Origin: Actinomycetes bacterium
GTDB taxonomy: Bacteria; Actinomycetota; Acidimicrobiia; Acidimicrobiales; Bog-793
Assembly (NCBI GenBank): GCA_021809805.1
Contig: JAJZKA010000005.1
Location: forward strand, 1 to 50,100
DNA length: 50,100 nt
Direction of reading: 5' to 3'
The notes beneath the pieces are model-generated. The model did no database searches, was not told where the DNA came from, and saw only the letters and a list, made by a program, of their open reading frames with translations. The position numbers and the translations under genes are program-made. This document shows, in pieces, positions 1 through 8,186 of this stretch. Position 1 is the first letter of the stretch. Each line of letters begins with the position of its first letter.

Positions 1-1445
1 GGTGCGCGCGGACCGCCAGGCTCGTCGGCGGTGTCGTCGTCATAGCGCCCGTCGTCGTCGAATGGCGGAGGCTCGTCTTTGCCTCGCGCTCCCGCCTCGA
101 GATGTGGCCGCCGATCAGTCGGTGCCGGGGCGCTGACGCCCTTTGCCCGCTGGCGCGCGAGCAGCGGCCGGAGCCGATCCGCGTCCTGACGGGTCCGGTC
201 GGCGACGACCAGCAGATACTCGTCCCGGACGAGTTCGTTTGGGTGTTCGGCGATCACTGCGAGGGCGGTTTCCGCCGCGCGTGCCCGGCCCTCGGGAACC
301 GACAGGTCCGCCGCGTCAAGGGCGCGTTCGACGGCAAAGCCGAGGTAGGGGCGGGCATCGCGAATCGCCGCCGCCAGCGCGGCGGGATCGCGCCCGGCCA
401 GGTCGGCGGGATCGCTGCCCGGGGGAAGCCGCGCCACGCGCAGCTCGAGCTCATGGCGGCGCTCCCATTCATAAAGCCGCGCTGCCGCGTTCTGCCCGGC
501 GCCGTCGGCATCGAAGGCGAGGACGATGCGCTTGGCGAAACGGCTGAGCAGGCGCACGTGGTCCTCGGTCAGCGAGGTTCCGCAGGTGGCCACGGCCCGG
601 GGCACGCCGGCGCGAAAGAAGCCGATCACGTCGGTATAGCCCTCGCAGATCACGACCTCGTCGCGCCGCGCGACATCGCCTTTCGCCCAGTTCAGGCCGT
701 ACAAGGTGCGGCGCTTTTTGTAAATGGGGGACTCGGGGGAGTTGCGGTACTTCGGCCCGGGATCACCCCGCAGTTTGCGCGAGGTCTCAGGAAGCACCCG
801 GCCGCCGAGCGCGATCGCCCGCCCCGAGGCGTCATAGATGGGGAAGATGATGCGCTCGCGATAGCTATCGCGGATCGCCCCCTGTGCGGTCTCGAACACG
901 AGACCGGCTTCTCGCAGCAGCGCCGGTGGCCGCCGCAGCGCTCGCACGAGCATGTCGCCGCCCGGTGCCGCGAAGCCGAGCTTGAACTGACGGACTACCT
1001 CGCCGTCGTAGCCCCGCGATCTTAGGTAGTGGCGGGCTGCGGCAGCAGCGGGGTGAGAGAGCAGGTGCTCGTGGTAGAGGTTCGCCGCGGCGTCCATCAC
1101 CGCGAGCAGCTCCTGGCGTCGTCCGCGCTCGCGGGCTGCGGCGGGGTCGTCGGTCTCTCGCAAGGTGATGCCGGCACGCCCGGCAAGGCGCTCCACGGCG
1201 TCGACGAAATCACACCCCTCTGTTGCCCGAACGAAGCTGATCGCGTCGCCAGATGCCTGGCAGCCGAAGCAGTAATAGAGGCCCTCCTCGGCGTTGACCG
1301 AGAAAGACGGCGAGCGCTCGGCGTGGAAGGGGCACAGACCGACATAGCGACGCCCGACGCGTTTTAGGGCCGTGTGCTCGCCGATGAGCGCGGCGAGGTC
1401 GGTGGCCGCTCGCACCTGGGCGACGTCCTCGTCGGCGATCGCCAT
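1..1445 (-). CDS. dnaG: DNA primase DnaG (3' part beyond window)
   Basis: This is the replicative primase, which makes RNA primers for DnaB-driven replication. The first 481 residues are visible and the frame stays open to the window edge. An N-terminal CHC2 zinc finger uses C38, H41, C59 and C62. The catalytic TOPRIM core shows EGYTDVI near residue 267 and DADGAGQNAA near residue 308. A linker rich in Asp, Pro and Arg follows, where the DnaB-binding C-terminal domain should begin. The start is ATG at 1445, giving MAIADEDVAQVR, with no better upstream start. It lies 96 bases downstream of recO on the same strand, so co-transcription is plausible. Family identity is certain; only the C-terminus is unseen. 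Confidence 0.96.
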   Translation of the reverse strand, partial: MAIADEDVAQVRAATDLAALIGEHTALKRVGRRYVGLCPFHAERSPSFSVNAEEGLYYCFGCQASGDAISFVRATEGCDFVDAVERLAGRAGITLRETDDPAAARERGRRQELLAVMDAAANLYHEHLLSHPAAAAARHYLRSRGYDGEVVRQFKLGFAAPGGDMLVRALRRPPALLREAGLVFETAQGAIRDSYRERIIFPIYDASGRAIALGGRVLPETSRKLRGDPGPKYRNSPESPIYKKRRTLYGLNWAKGDVARRDEVVICEGYTDVIGFFRAGVPRAVATCGTSLTEDHVRLLSRFAKRIVLAFDADGAGQNAAARLYEWERRHELELRVARLPPGSDPADLAGRDPAALAAAIRDARPYLGFAVERALDAADLSVPEGRARAAETALAVIAEHPNELVRDEYLLVVADRTRQDADRLRPLLARQRAKGVSAPAPTDRRPHLEAGARGKDEPPPFDDDGRYDDDTADEPGGPRA

Positions 1446-1541
1446 GGAAGGCAAGGTACCGCCTGGCTCACCTGGTCGGTGCCCCGCTTAGCGATACGGG
1501 CCGTCGCCCATCTCTTCGTGCCCTCCAGCGCGCACAGCTAC

Positions 1542-2270
1542 CTACGAAGCGTTCGGCTCGGCGAGGTGGTGGCGAGTGGACCGCAACCGGCGATCGAGGT
1601 GCAGCTCGATCGCAGTCGTCGCGAGGTGCTCCATCTCCTGGGCGGCCGGCCCGAAGGGCTCGCTCAGCACCCCGGAGAGTCCGCCGCCGAGCACCCGCCG
1701 CACCAAATCGACGGCGCCGGGCGAGGCGGCTTGGCCGCGTCGACAGCGCCGGCACAAAAAGCCGCCCTCGGCAGCATCGAAGGCGACGAGCTCGCCGCCG
1801 TCGCCGCAGCGGGCGCAGGCGCTCACCACCGGGGAGAAACCCTCGAGGGCGAGCACCTTCCAACAGAAAGCGCCGAGCAGCATCGGGGCACCGGTGCGCT
1901 CGAGCGTCTCGAGCGCGCGCACCAACATGGTGAACAGTTCGGGCATCGGGTGGTTCTCGAGCGAGAATTGCTCGACAATCTCAAGCATCGTCATCGCCGC
2001 GCTGAGGCGCTGCAGGTCCTCGCGCACCGGGCGGAACGCGTCGATCAGCTCCACCTGGGTGACCACGTCGAGCTCGCGACCTTGCCAGCAGAGCAGCGCG
2101 ACGTGGCTGAGCGGTTCGAGGCGGCCGCCGATCCTGCTCTTGGTCTTTCGAACCCCCTTGGCGACCGCACGGATCTTGCCGTGCTCGGGCGAGACCATCG
2201 TGACGATGCGGTCGGCTTCGCCGATGCGGATCGTCCGGATCACGACGCCCTCGTCGCGGTACTGCGCCAC
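1542..2270 (-). CDS. recO: DNA repair protein RecO
   Basis: RecO loads RecA onto SSB-coated single-stranded DNA together with RecR. The 242-residue product opens with the OB-fold region (YRDEGVVIRTIRIGEADRIV) and has the helical domain with a four-cysteine zinc site at C152, C155, C173 and C176. Length is typical. I chose GTG at 2270 because GGGAGG sits five bases upstream and the conserved start follows at once; a longer frame to 2444 lacks homology-like sequence. It lies 2 bases after the small membrane protein gene and upstream of dnaG, in an apparent operon with uppS. Confidence 0.93.
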   Translation of the reverse strand: MAQYRDEGVVIRTIRIGEADRIVTMVSPEHGKIRAVAKGVRKTKSRIGGRLEPLSHVALLCWQGRELDVVTQVELIDAFRPVREDLQRLSAAMTMLEIVEQFSLENHPMPELFTMLVRALETLERTGAPMLLGAFCWKVLALEGFSPVVSACARCGDGGELVAFDAAEGGFLCRRCRRGQAASPGAVDLVRRVLGGGLSGVLSEPFGPAAQEMEHLATTAIELHLDRRLRSTRHHLAEPNAS

Positions 2271-2272
2271 TG

Positions 2273-2653
2273 CTACCTCCCGTGGATCCGGCCCCCGACG
2301 GCGATCATCACCATGCCGCCGAGCACGAGCAAGAGGAGGAAGCCGGCTGCGCTGTAGCCCGCGGCCATGAGCAGGCAGAGCACTGCGGTGAGGAGGAGCC
2401 CGAGGACGATCCCCGAGATCCTGCCGATGTGATCCCACACCCAACGGCGCTTGGAGATAACAGGACGAGCGCCCGGCGCTGCGCCGGTCGCCTCTCGGGG
2501 GGGAGCGGTGAGCGCCTCTGGCGTGCCAGCGCCAGGGCTCGGCGGGGTGGAGTCCGTCAGGCCAGCTTGTGACGAACCACGCGCCTTGGTCGCAGCTGCC
2601 TGGGTTGACTCGGCGCGCGGCTCGTCTGGCTGGCGCTGCTCGTCGGCGCTCAC
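2273..2653 (-). CDS. small two-TM membrane protein of unknown function
   Basis: This 126-residue protein has a polar, Pro/Ala/Glu-rich N-terminal 65 residues, then a basic stretch (ISKRRWVWDHIGR) and two close hydrophobic segments at about residues 78-97 and 100-119, ending in a short basic tail. I do not recognise a family. The GTG start overlaps the uppS stop as GTGA, which indicates translational coupling, and recO follows after 2 bases. The topology predicts a cytoplasmic disordered N-terminus anchored by a helical hairpin. Position between uppS and recO suggests a conserved actinobacterial accessory gene, but no function can be assigned. Confidence 0.72.
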   Translation of the reverse strand: MSADEQRQPDEPRAESTQAAATKARGSSQAGLTDSTPPSPGAGTPEALTAPPREATGAAPGARPVISKRRWVWDHIGRISGIVLGLLLTAVLCLLMAAGYSAAGFLLLLVLGGMVMIAVGGRIHGR

Positions 2654-3372
2654 CGTGTCTGCACCCCGCCGTAGCGGCGATCGCGGCGCTGGAATTCCCT
2701 GATCGCTTCGTACAGGTGCTCGCGGGTGAAGTCGGGCCAGAGCACGTCGCTGAACACGAGTTCGGAATAGGCGAGCTCCCACAGCAAGAAGTTCGACACG
2801 CGGTACTCGCCCGAAGTGCGGATGACGAGGTCGGGGTCGGGCATGTCGGGAAAGTACAGGCGGCTGTGAATCGCCCGCTCGTCGATCCGTTGGGCCGACA
2901 CCCCCTCGGCGACGAGGCGTCGCACCGCGTCGACGATCTCGGCCCGGCCGCCGTAGTTGAAACAGATCGTGAGGGTCATCGTGCGGTTGTGGGCGGTGAG
3001 GGCGATTGCCTCGTCCATGTTCCGTAGCAGTCGGCGCGGTACCCGCCAGTCGCGCCGACCTGAGAAACGGATCCGGACTCCCTTGGCATTCAGCTGGTCG
3101 CGGTGGCGCTGCAGGATCGACTCGTTGAAGTGCATGAGGTAGCGAACTTCGTCCGCGGGGCGGCGCCAGTTCTCGGTCGAGAACGCGTACATCGAGAGCC
3201 ATTGGACGCCGACCTCGAGGGCGCCGTCGATCGTTTCCAGCATGGCGAGCTCACCGGCGGCGTGTCCCTCGGTCCGCGCCAGGCCGCGTTGGCGCGCCCA
3301 GCGGCCGTTGCCGTCCATGACGCAGCCGATGTGACGCGGCACACGGCCAAGGTCGATGTCGCCGGTTGCCAC
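2650..3372 (-). CDS. uppS: isoprenyl transferase (undecaprenyl diphosphate synthase type)
   Basis: A cis-prenyltransferase that condenses IPP units onto an allylic diphosphate, supplying the lipid carrier for cell-wall synthesis. The signature MDGNGRW at residues 19-25 contains the catalytic Asp20, and YAFSTENW plus the C-terminal DLVIRTSGEYRVSNFLLW block are present. With the GTG start at 3372 the protein is 240 residues, normal for the family. That start follows the precorrin-2 dehydrogenase stop by 10 bases and has no strong Shine-Dalgarno sequence, consistent with coupling. Actinobacteria often have two such enzymes (short-chain Z-FPP and decaprenyl types), so product chain length is uncertain. 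Confidence 0.94.
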   Translation of the reverse strand: MATGDIDLGRVPRHIGCVMDGNGRWARQRGLARTEGHAAGELAMLETIDGALEVGVQWLSMYAFSTENWRRPADEVRYLMHFNESILQRHRDQLNAKGVRIRFSGRRDWRVPRRLLRNMDEAIALTAHNRTMTLTICFNYGGRAEIVDAVRRLVAEGVSAQRIDERAIHSRLYFPDMPDPDLVIRTSGEYRVSNFLLWELAYSELVFSDVLWPDFTREHLYEAIREFQRRDRRYGGVQTR

Positions 3373-3382
3373 GTCGGCGAAA

Positions 3383-4036
3383 CTACTCGGCCAGCACGTC
3401 ACCGAGGGTGCTGGCCCGTGCCTTCCAGCGCTCTGCGCACTGTGAGAGCTCGGCGAGCGGGGTGCCGCGACGCGCGTGCTCGACCAGCTCGCTGGCGAAC
3501 TCGCGCCAAGCCAAGCCGTGCAGGGGCCGCCCCTGTGCTCGAAGCGCTTGCCTGGTCTCGCCGAGGATGTCCGCAACCTGGGCGATCGCGTCGCTGAGAG
3601 CGACGGCGAGCTCGTCGCGCAGCAACGAGGACAGTGCCGGGCTCATTCCGTCGCTGCTCACGGCGAGGCTGACCGGGCCGGCGCGCGCGATCGCGGGCAG
3701 GTAGAACGCGCACGCTGCGAGATCGTCGGGCACGTTGCACCAGATGCCCGCCGCCTCGGCGTCGGCGAAGACGGCACGGTCGAGCGTGACGCTGCCCGAG
3801 GCGGCGAAGGCGAGCCAGCATCCCTGAAGGTCGGTGGGGCGGTAGCGGCGCTTGATGAGTTGCACCTCGAGCGCGCACAGCCCCGCCCCGGGTTCCTCGG
3901 TGACGACCGTGACGAGTGCTCCCGCCGCGAGGAGACCGGCCGCCTTGTGCGCGGCGAGTTCGCCCCCGCCCACCACGAGACAGCGACGGCCCGTCAGTCG
4001 TAGGCCGACGGGGTAGCTGGGCTCGGGACGCTCCAT
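3383..4036 (-). CDS. precorrin-2 dehydrogenase / sirohydrochlorin ferrochelatase-like (CysG N-terminal type)
   Basis: The 217-residue protein matches the NAD-dependent, Met8p/CysG-N type enzyme that oxidises precorrin-2 to sirohydrochlorin and may insert iron to give siroheme. A Rossmann glycine cluster VVGGGELAAHKAAGLL starts at about residue 21; the central region ends in NVPDD, and VSLAVSSDGMSPALSSLLRDE is the usual helical motif. ATG at 4036 is preceded by GGAGGAAGG. Siroheme is the cofactor of the sulfite reductase encoded divergently at 4927, so the shared intergenic operator makes functional sense. No uroporphyrinogen methyltransferase domain is attached; that activity must come from elsewhere. 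Confidence 0.85.
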   Translation of the reverse strand: MERPEPSYPVGLRLTGRRCLVVGGGELAAHKAAGLLAAGALVTVVTEEPGAGLCALEVQLIKRRYRPTDLQGCWLAFAASGSVTLDRAVFADAEAAGIWCNVPDDLAACAFYLPAIARAGPVSLAVSSDGMSPALSSLLRDELAVALSDAIAQVADILGETRQALRAQGRPLHGLAWREFASELVEHARRGTPLAELSQCAERWKARASTLGDVLAE

Positions 4037-4100
4037 GGGGCCTTCCTCCACGATGCTCCGGCCGGAAGAACCCAGCTCGGAAGCTTTTTTCAGCGGAACC

Positions 4101-4154
4101 AATTGTTGACTGATTAAGTCAGGTATAAATTGTTGACTGACATGGTCAGGTATA
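4101..4154. promoter_or_regulatory. tandem Rrf2/IscR-type operator pair
   Basis: Two head-to-tail 27-bp units, 4101-4127 and 4128-4154, are identical at 23 positions. Each holds an imperfect palindrome of GACT and (A/G)GTC half-sites followed by AGGTAT. Against the IscR type 1 consensus as I recall it, unit 1 fits 23 of 25 positions and unit 2 fits 22. The pair lies between the divergent precorrin-2 dehydrogenase and cysH genes. On the minus strand a candidate promoter, CTGACC (4144-4149) and TATACC (4122-4127) with a 16-base spacer, falls inside the repeats, as expected for a repressor site. The regulator gene is not in the window. Binding is inferred. Confidence 0.72.
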
Positions 4155-4179
4155 GGTTACGACCCGAGAGCGAGGCGGC

Positions 4180-4911
4180 GTGCGCACGATGATCGAGCAA
4201 GCGTGCGGCGCGGTCGCGCCGAGCGCGCAGTGGGGCCGCCCGTCTGGTCGGGAGCTCGCGGCGTTGCTCGACGAGGTCGCTGCGGCTGATACCGAGCTCG
4301 AGGGGGCCGATCCCTCCGCAGTGCTCGCCTGGGCCTTTAAGCGCTTTGGCGACGGGGTCGTCGTGACGTCCTCGTTCCAAGATTGCGTGCTCGTCGATCT
4401 CGCGGCGAGCGTCCGCCCGGGAGTGCGCGTGGTCTTCCTCGACACGGGCTTCCACTTCCCCGAGACGCTCGCCTATCTCCGTCGGGTCGAGCGCGTGACT
4501 CGCATCGACGTCGAGGTTGTGAGCGCAGGGCTGTCCGACGACGAACATCCCTGCGGCAGCGCGTTGTGCTGTGAGCTGCGCAAGGTGCGACCCCTGCGGC
4601 GACTGCTCGAGGGACACGCCGCCTGGGTCACCGGCCTAAAGCGCAGCGATTCCGCGACGCGAGCCGCGGCCCGTACGGTCGCGTGGGATGACGGCAAGGG
4701 CGTGGTCAAGGTCAACCCGATCGTCGCATGGAGCGAGGAAGACGTCGCCGCGTACGTCGCCGCACGGGGCCTGCCCCGTCACCCCCTGAACGCCGCTGGC
4801 TATATCTCGATCGGCTGCGCTCCGACGACACGGCCGCCGCTCGAGGGCGGAGACCTGCGATCGGGACGCTGGGTCGGATCGAGCCGCACCGAGTGCGGCT
4901 TGCACCTTTGA
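4180..4911 (+). CDS. cysH: phosphoadenylyl/adenylyl-sulfate reductase CysH, with an altered Fe-S motif
   Basis: Reduces activated sulfate (APS or PAPS) to sulfite with thiol electrons. The nucleotide region VVTSSFQDCVLVDL and LDTGFHFPETL and the catalytic ECGLH at 239-243 are clear. The adjacent Cys130-Cys131 pair, expected only in 4Fe-4S APS reductases, is present, as is Cys213 in SIGCAPTTRPP. The expected fourth ligand, two residues beyond Cys213 in a CxxC, is Thr216. The enzyme is therefore either an APS reductase with a modified cluster or one on the way to losing it. GTG 4180 has GAGG four bases upstream; ATG 4189 is an alternative. First gene of the sulfite operon. Confidence 0.9.
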   Translation: MRTMIEQACGAVAPSAQWGRPSGRELAALLDEVAAADTELEGADPSAVLAWAFKRFGDGVVVTSSFQDCVLVDLAASVRPGVRVVFLDTGFHFPETLAYLRRVERVTRIDVEVVSAGLSDDEHPCGSALCCELRKVRPLRRLLEGHAAWVTGLKRSDSATRAAARTVAWDDGKGVVKVNPIVAWSEEDVAAYVAARGLPRHPLNAAGYISIGCAPTTRPPLEGGDLRSGRWVGSSRTECGLHL

Positions 4912-4926
4912 GCCGGGGGAATCGCC

Positions 4927-6612
4927 ATGGAGTTTCTTTCCCCGTTCCGCCACACCGGTGAGCTCAACGCGACCGAGCGGCTGAAGCTTGAACGACACCC
5001 TCTCGACGTCGAAGCGGCGGTACGCAGTGTCTATGCGGTCGAGGGAGCCGCTGCCATCGCCCGGGTCGAGGGAGAGGCGGAGCGCTTGAAGTGGGTGGGC
5101 CTGTATCCCCAGCGCCAGGGCGGAAATGCCTTCATGCTTCGGGTCAAGATTCCCGGAGGGCGCCTTCGCTCGGCGCAGGCCCGTCGGATCGGAGAGCTCG
5201 TCGAGCGCCACGCCCAGGGACCGCTGCCACATCCCAAGTGGGGGGACCGCTACTGCGACCTCACGACTCGCCAGGATATCCAGTTGCACTGGGTACGCAT
5301 CGAAGACGTTCCGAGGATCTGGGATCAGCTCGAGGAGGTAGGGCTCACCTCCATCCAGGCCTGTGGCGACTCGGCGCGCAACGTGCTTTGCTGCCCGCTC
5401 GCCGGCCTCGACGCCGAAGAGGTCTTCGATGCGTCACCGGTGGCCGACGCGATTTCCGCCTATTTCACGGGCAATCGGGAGTATGCCAACCTTCCGCGCA
5501 AGTTCAAGTTGAGCGTGACGGGCTGTCTTGAGGACTGCGTCCAGGCCGAGATCAACGACGTCGGCATGCTGCCAGCGAGACGACCGGATGGGAGCTACGG
5601 CTTCAATCTGCTGGTGGGCGGGGGCCTGTCGGACGGAGCCCGCATGGCAAGCGACATCGACGTCTTCGTCGGCCTCGATCAGGCGGTCGAATGCGCTCGG
5701 GCGATCGCCCAGGTTTTCGGTGAACTGGGCAACCGGGAAAACCGAGGGCTGAGCCGGATGCGCTACCTCGTTCAAGAGCTCGGCCCCGAAGGCTTTCGCG
5801 CGGCGCTCGCCGAACGTGCGGGATTTGCGCTCGAGCCAGCGGGTGAGTCCCTTACCCGCAGGTACCGCGGTGACCATGTCGGCGTACATGCCGAGCGTCG
5901 AGCGGGTCGCGTGTCAGTTGGCTGCTCGGTCACCGTTGGTCGCTTGCGCGGGGAGGATCTGATCGAGGCAGCCCGGATTGCCGAAAGCTACGGGGACGGT
6001 GGGCTGCGACTCGCGACCGACCAGAACCTGATCTTCACGGGCATCGACGAGCACCGGGTCGACGCCGCGTTCGGCGAGGAATTCTTCGGCCGGCACTCGC
6101 CCTTCCCCGGCCCGTTCTCCCGTGGCGTCGTGGCCTGTACTGGCAACGAGTTCTGTCGTTTCGCGATCGTCGAGACCAAGGTCCGGGCACAGCAGTGGGC
6201 CGAGCGGCTCGACGCCGAGTTCGCCGAGCACTTCGGCGGGAGCGCTGGTGCGGGGAATCGTCCGGAGACCTCCGTCGTGCGCATGCATTTTTCGGGCTGC
6301 TCGGCCTCCTGTGCGCAACCCCAGATCGCCGATATCGGTTTTCGGGGCGAGACGGCGCACGTCGGGGACCAGATCGTCGAAGCGGTCGACATCGCCCTCG
6401 GTGGCAGCCTCGGCGTCGAGGCCGCCTTTGGCGACTTCGTCGTCGGGGCGTTGCCGGTCGATGACGTGCCCGCTGCCCTGCACGCACTGATCGGTCGGCA
6501 CGTTGCCGAGCGCCGTGAGGGGGAGCGCTTTTCGGGCTGGGCGCGGCGCCGCTCACCGGCCGAGCTGCGCGCCGTGATCGAGGGGGAAAGACAAGGGGAG
6601 CAAGCACGATGA
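4927..6612 (+). CDS. siroheme [4Fe-4S] sulfite (or nitrite) reductase
   Basis: Six-electron reductase of 561 residues with the tandem ferredoxin-like half domains and siroheme domains of assimilatory sulfite/nitrite reductases. The cluster-binding cysteines are C404 and C410 (CTGNEFC) and C458 and C462 (HFSGCSASC). The conserved DLTTRQDIQLHW segment lies at 111-122. ATG 4927 follows GGGGGA by six bases and lies 15 bases after cysH. The stop overlaps the next start as ATGA. The neighbours (cysH, siroheme synthesis, no nitrate genes) favour sulfite as substrate. It has no flavoprotein CysJ partner nearby; the downstream F420-dehydrogenase-like protein is the probable electron donor. Confidence 0.9.
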   Translation: MEFLSPFRHTGELNATERLKLERHPLDVEAAVRSVYAVEGAAAIARVEGEAERLKWVGLYPQRQGGNAFMLRVKIPGGRLRSAQARRIGELVERHAQGPLPHPKWGDRYCDLTTRQDIQLHWVRIEDVPRIWDQLEEVGLTSIQACGDSARNVLCCPLAGLDAEEVFDASPVADAISAYFTGNREYANLPRKFKLSVTGCLEDCVQAEINDVGMLPARRPDGSYGFNLLVGGGLSDGARMASDIDVFVGLDQAVECARAIAQVFGELGNRENRGLSRMRYLVQELGPEGFRAALAERAGFALEPAGESLTRRYRGDHVGVHAERRAGRVSVGCSVTVGRLRGEDLIEAARIAESYGDGGLRLATDQNLIFTGIDEHRVDAAFGEEFFGRHSPFPGPFSRGVVACTGNEFCRFAIVETKVRAQQWAERLDAEFAEHFGGSAGAGNRPETSVVRMHFSGCSASCAQPQIADIGFRGETAHVGDQIVEAVDIALGGSLGVEAAFGDFVVGALPVDDVPAALHALIGRHVAERREGERFSGWARRRSPAELRAVIEGERQGEQAR

Positions 6613-7859
6613 CCGACCTCGCACCTGCGCCGTTCCGTATCCGCGAGTCGATGAACGGGATTGCCGAGGCACCCGGCAAGACCTGGTTCTTTGAGCTTGC
6701 GGCGGCCGTGATCGACGCCGATCGTTGCGTGCGTTGCGGGGCGTGCATCGCCGCGTGCCCGACGGACTCGATCGGTGTGTCGAGCAAGGACCTGCCCTAT
6801 CTCGTCAAGATGTGCACTGGTTGCTCGCTGTGCTGGGATTTCTGCCCCCGTGGCGGTCTGCGTTACGAGGCGACGTGGCACCGCCCTGCCGCGGCCCCTC
6901 CAGCGCCCGACTGCTTCGCGGCAGGGCGCGTGAGCGGGGTGGCCGCCGACTTCGGCGAGGTGCGCCAGCAGGCGGCGGTGCGAGTGCGAGTGGGCTCGCG
7001 CCTGCGGGCGTACGGAGCCCAGGACGGCGGTTTGGTCTCAGCGGTGCTGATCGCCGCGCTCGAATGCGGGGCGATCGATGGCGCCCTCGTCGCCAGGGAA
7101 GACCCTGACACGCCGTGGCGCGGCGTGCCATATGTCGCGACGAGCGCCGAAGAGCTGCGCCAGGCGGCAGGCAGCTTCTACAACCAGACGCTCGCGCTTG
7201 CCGCCCTCGACCTCGAGCGCGCCGGATTATCGAGCGATGCACGCATCGCGCTGGTCGGGACGCCGTGCGAGATCCAAGGGATTACCGCACTGCAGCGCCG
7301 CGCCTGGCAGCGAGGGAGCTCCCGGGTTGACGCCGTGACGTTGACCATCGCCCTGATGTGCTCAAAGAGCTTCGACTACGAGCGCTTGATGGTGCAGTCG
7401 CTGGCCACCGAGCGCGGGATCGACCTTGGAGCGATCGGCAAGGTTGACGTCGTTCACGGCCACCTTGTCGTCCTCGGCCGCGACGGATCGGTGATGCTCG
7501 ACGAGCCCGTGAAGGGCTTCCACAACGCGGCGCTGAAGGGCTGCGACGAGTGTGCCGACTTCCTCGGCCGTGCCGCCGATCTCTCGGTCGGCAGCGTCGG
7601 GAGCCCGGATGGCTGGTCGAGCGTGCTTGTGCGGACCGAACAGGGGGCGTCTGCTCTCGGACGGATCGCCACTGAGGTCGAGATGGAGCCGATCTCACGA
7701 CCCGAGGCGCTGGCCAAGCTCGACGCGCTCGATCGGCGGATCGCCGATGGAGCGCTTGCCCGTCCCTTTGAACTGAACGGGCCGATGTTCATCGACTACG
7801 CCGAGCACGCCGCCTTCTACGAGGGCGGTGAACGGGCGCCGCACTGGGCGGGCCGATGA
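6609..7859 (+). CDS. coenzyme F420 hydrogenase/dehydrogenase beta-subunit family protein with 2x[4Fe-4S] ferredoxin domain
   Basis: The 416-residue protein begins with a bacterial-type ferredoxin domain: C40, C43, C46, C50 and C69, C72, C75, C79 bind two [4Fe-4S] clusters. The rest matches the FrhB/FpoF/Fsr-N family that binds FAD and oxidises F420H2 (SRLRAYGAQDGGLVSAVL; VGTPCEIQGITALQ; CDECADFLGRAADLSVG). Translation is coupled to the sulfite reductase by ATGA at both ends. In methanogen Fsr such a domain is fused to a sulfite reductase; here the two are separate adjacent genes. I infer electron flow F420H2 to FAD to clusters to sulfite reductase. Ferredoxin could be the donor instead. Confidence 0.88.
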   Translation: MTDLAPAPFRIRESMNGIAEAPGKTWFFELAAAVIDADRCVRCGACIAACPTDSIGVSSKDLPYLVKMCTGCSLCWDFCPRGGLRYEATWHRPAAAPPAPDCFAAGRVSGVAADFGEVRQQAAVRVRVGSRLRAYGAQDGGLVSAVLIAALECGAIDGALVAREDPDTPWRGVPYVATSAEELRQAAGSFYNQTLALAALDLERAGLSSDARIALVGTPCEIQGITALQRRAWQRGSSRVDAVTLTIALMCSKSFDYERLMVQSLATERGIDLGAIGKVDVVHGHLVVLGRDGSVMLDEPVKGFHNAALKGCDECADFLGRAADLSVGSVGSPDGWSSVLVRTEQGASALGRIATEVEMEPISRPEALAKLDALDRRIADGALARPFELNGPMFIDYAEHAAFYEGGERAPHWAGR

Positions 7860-8176
7860 ACAGCCCCGCCTGGTCGCCGCCAGAGCCTGCCGGTGCGCAA
7901 GTGGCACTGCGGCGCCTCGCTGGTGAGGACCCACGCGCGGCTCGGGTCGAGATCGTGACGTCCTTGTGCGAGAACCTGTGGCCGTCGCTCGACGGCCTCG
8001 AGATCGCCGGGCCGACTCCTTGCCTGCTCGCCGCGGTGATTTCCGAGCTCGCCTATGAGAGTTGGCTGTGGGTCATGGGCGATCGGACGTGGGAGCAGTT
8101 CGCCGAGGCACTGGCCGGTCGTCTCGACCGCCGGGTCGTTGCGCACGGGCCAAGGAGTGCGACAGCCGGGTCGTAG
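7856..8176 (+). CDS. small hypothetical protein, last gene of the sulfite operon
   Basis: The 106-residue product has no recognised motif. It appears helical, with a hydrophobic centre (PTPCLLAAVISELAYESWLWV) and Cys38 and Cys56 as its only cysteines. It overlaps the preceding gene as ATGA, so it is almost certainly translated with the reductase subunits. Length and composition would suit an assembly factor or small subunit of the putative reductase complex, but that is only inference from position. The frame is consistent in codon use with its neighbours up to the stop at 8176. Confidence 0.65.
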   Translation: MNSPAWSPPEPAGAQVALRRLAGEDPRAARVEIVTSLCENLWPSLDGLEIAGPTPCLLAAVISELAYESWLWVMGDRTWEQFAEALAGRLDRRVVAHGPRSATAGS

Positions 8177-8186
8177 CATCGCCGGC

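Noticed and set aside
4037-4179. A riboswitch (SAM or cobalamin) before the sulfur genes
   Set aside because: The region is too short and its structure is fully explained by two direct repeats; no conserved riboswitch core was seen.
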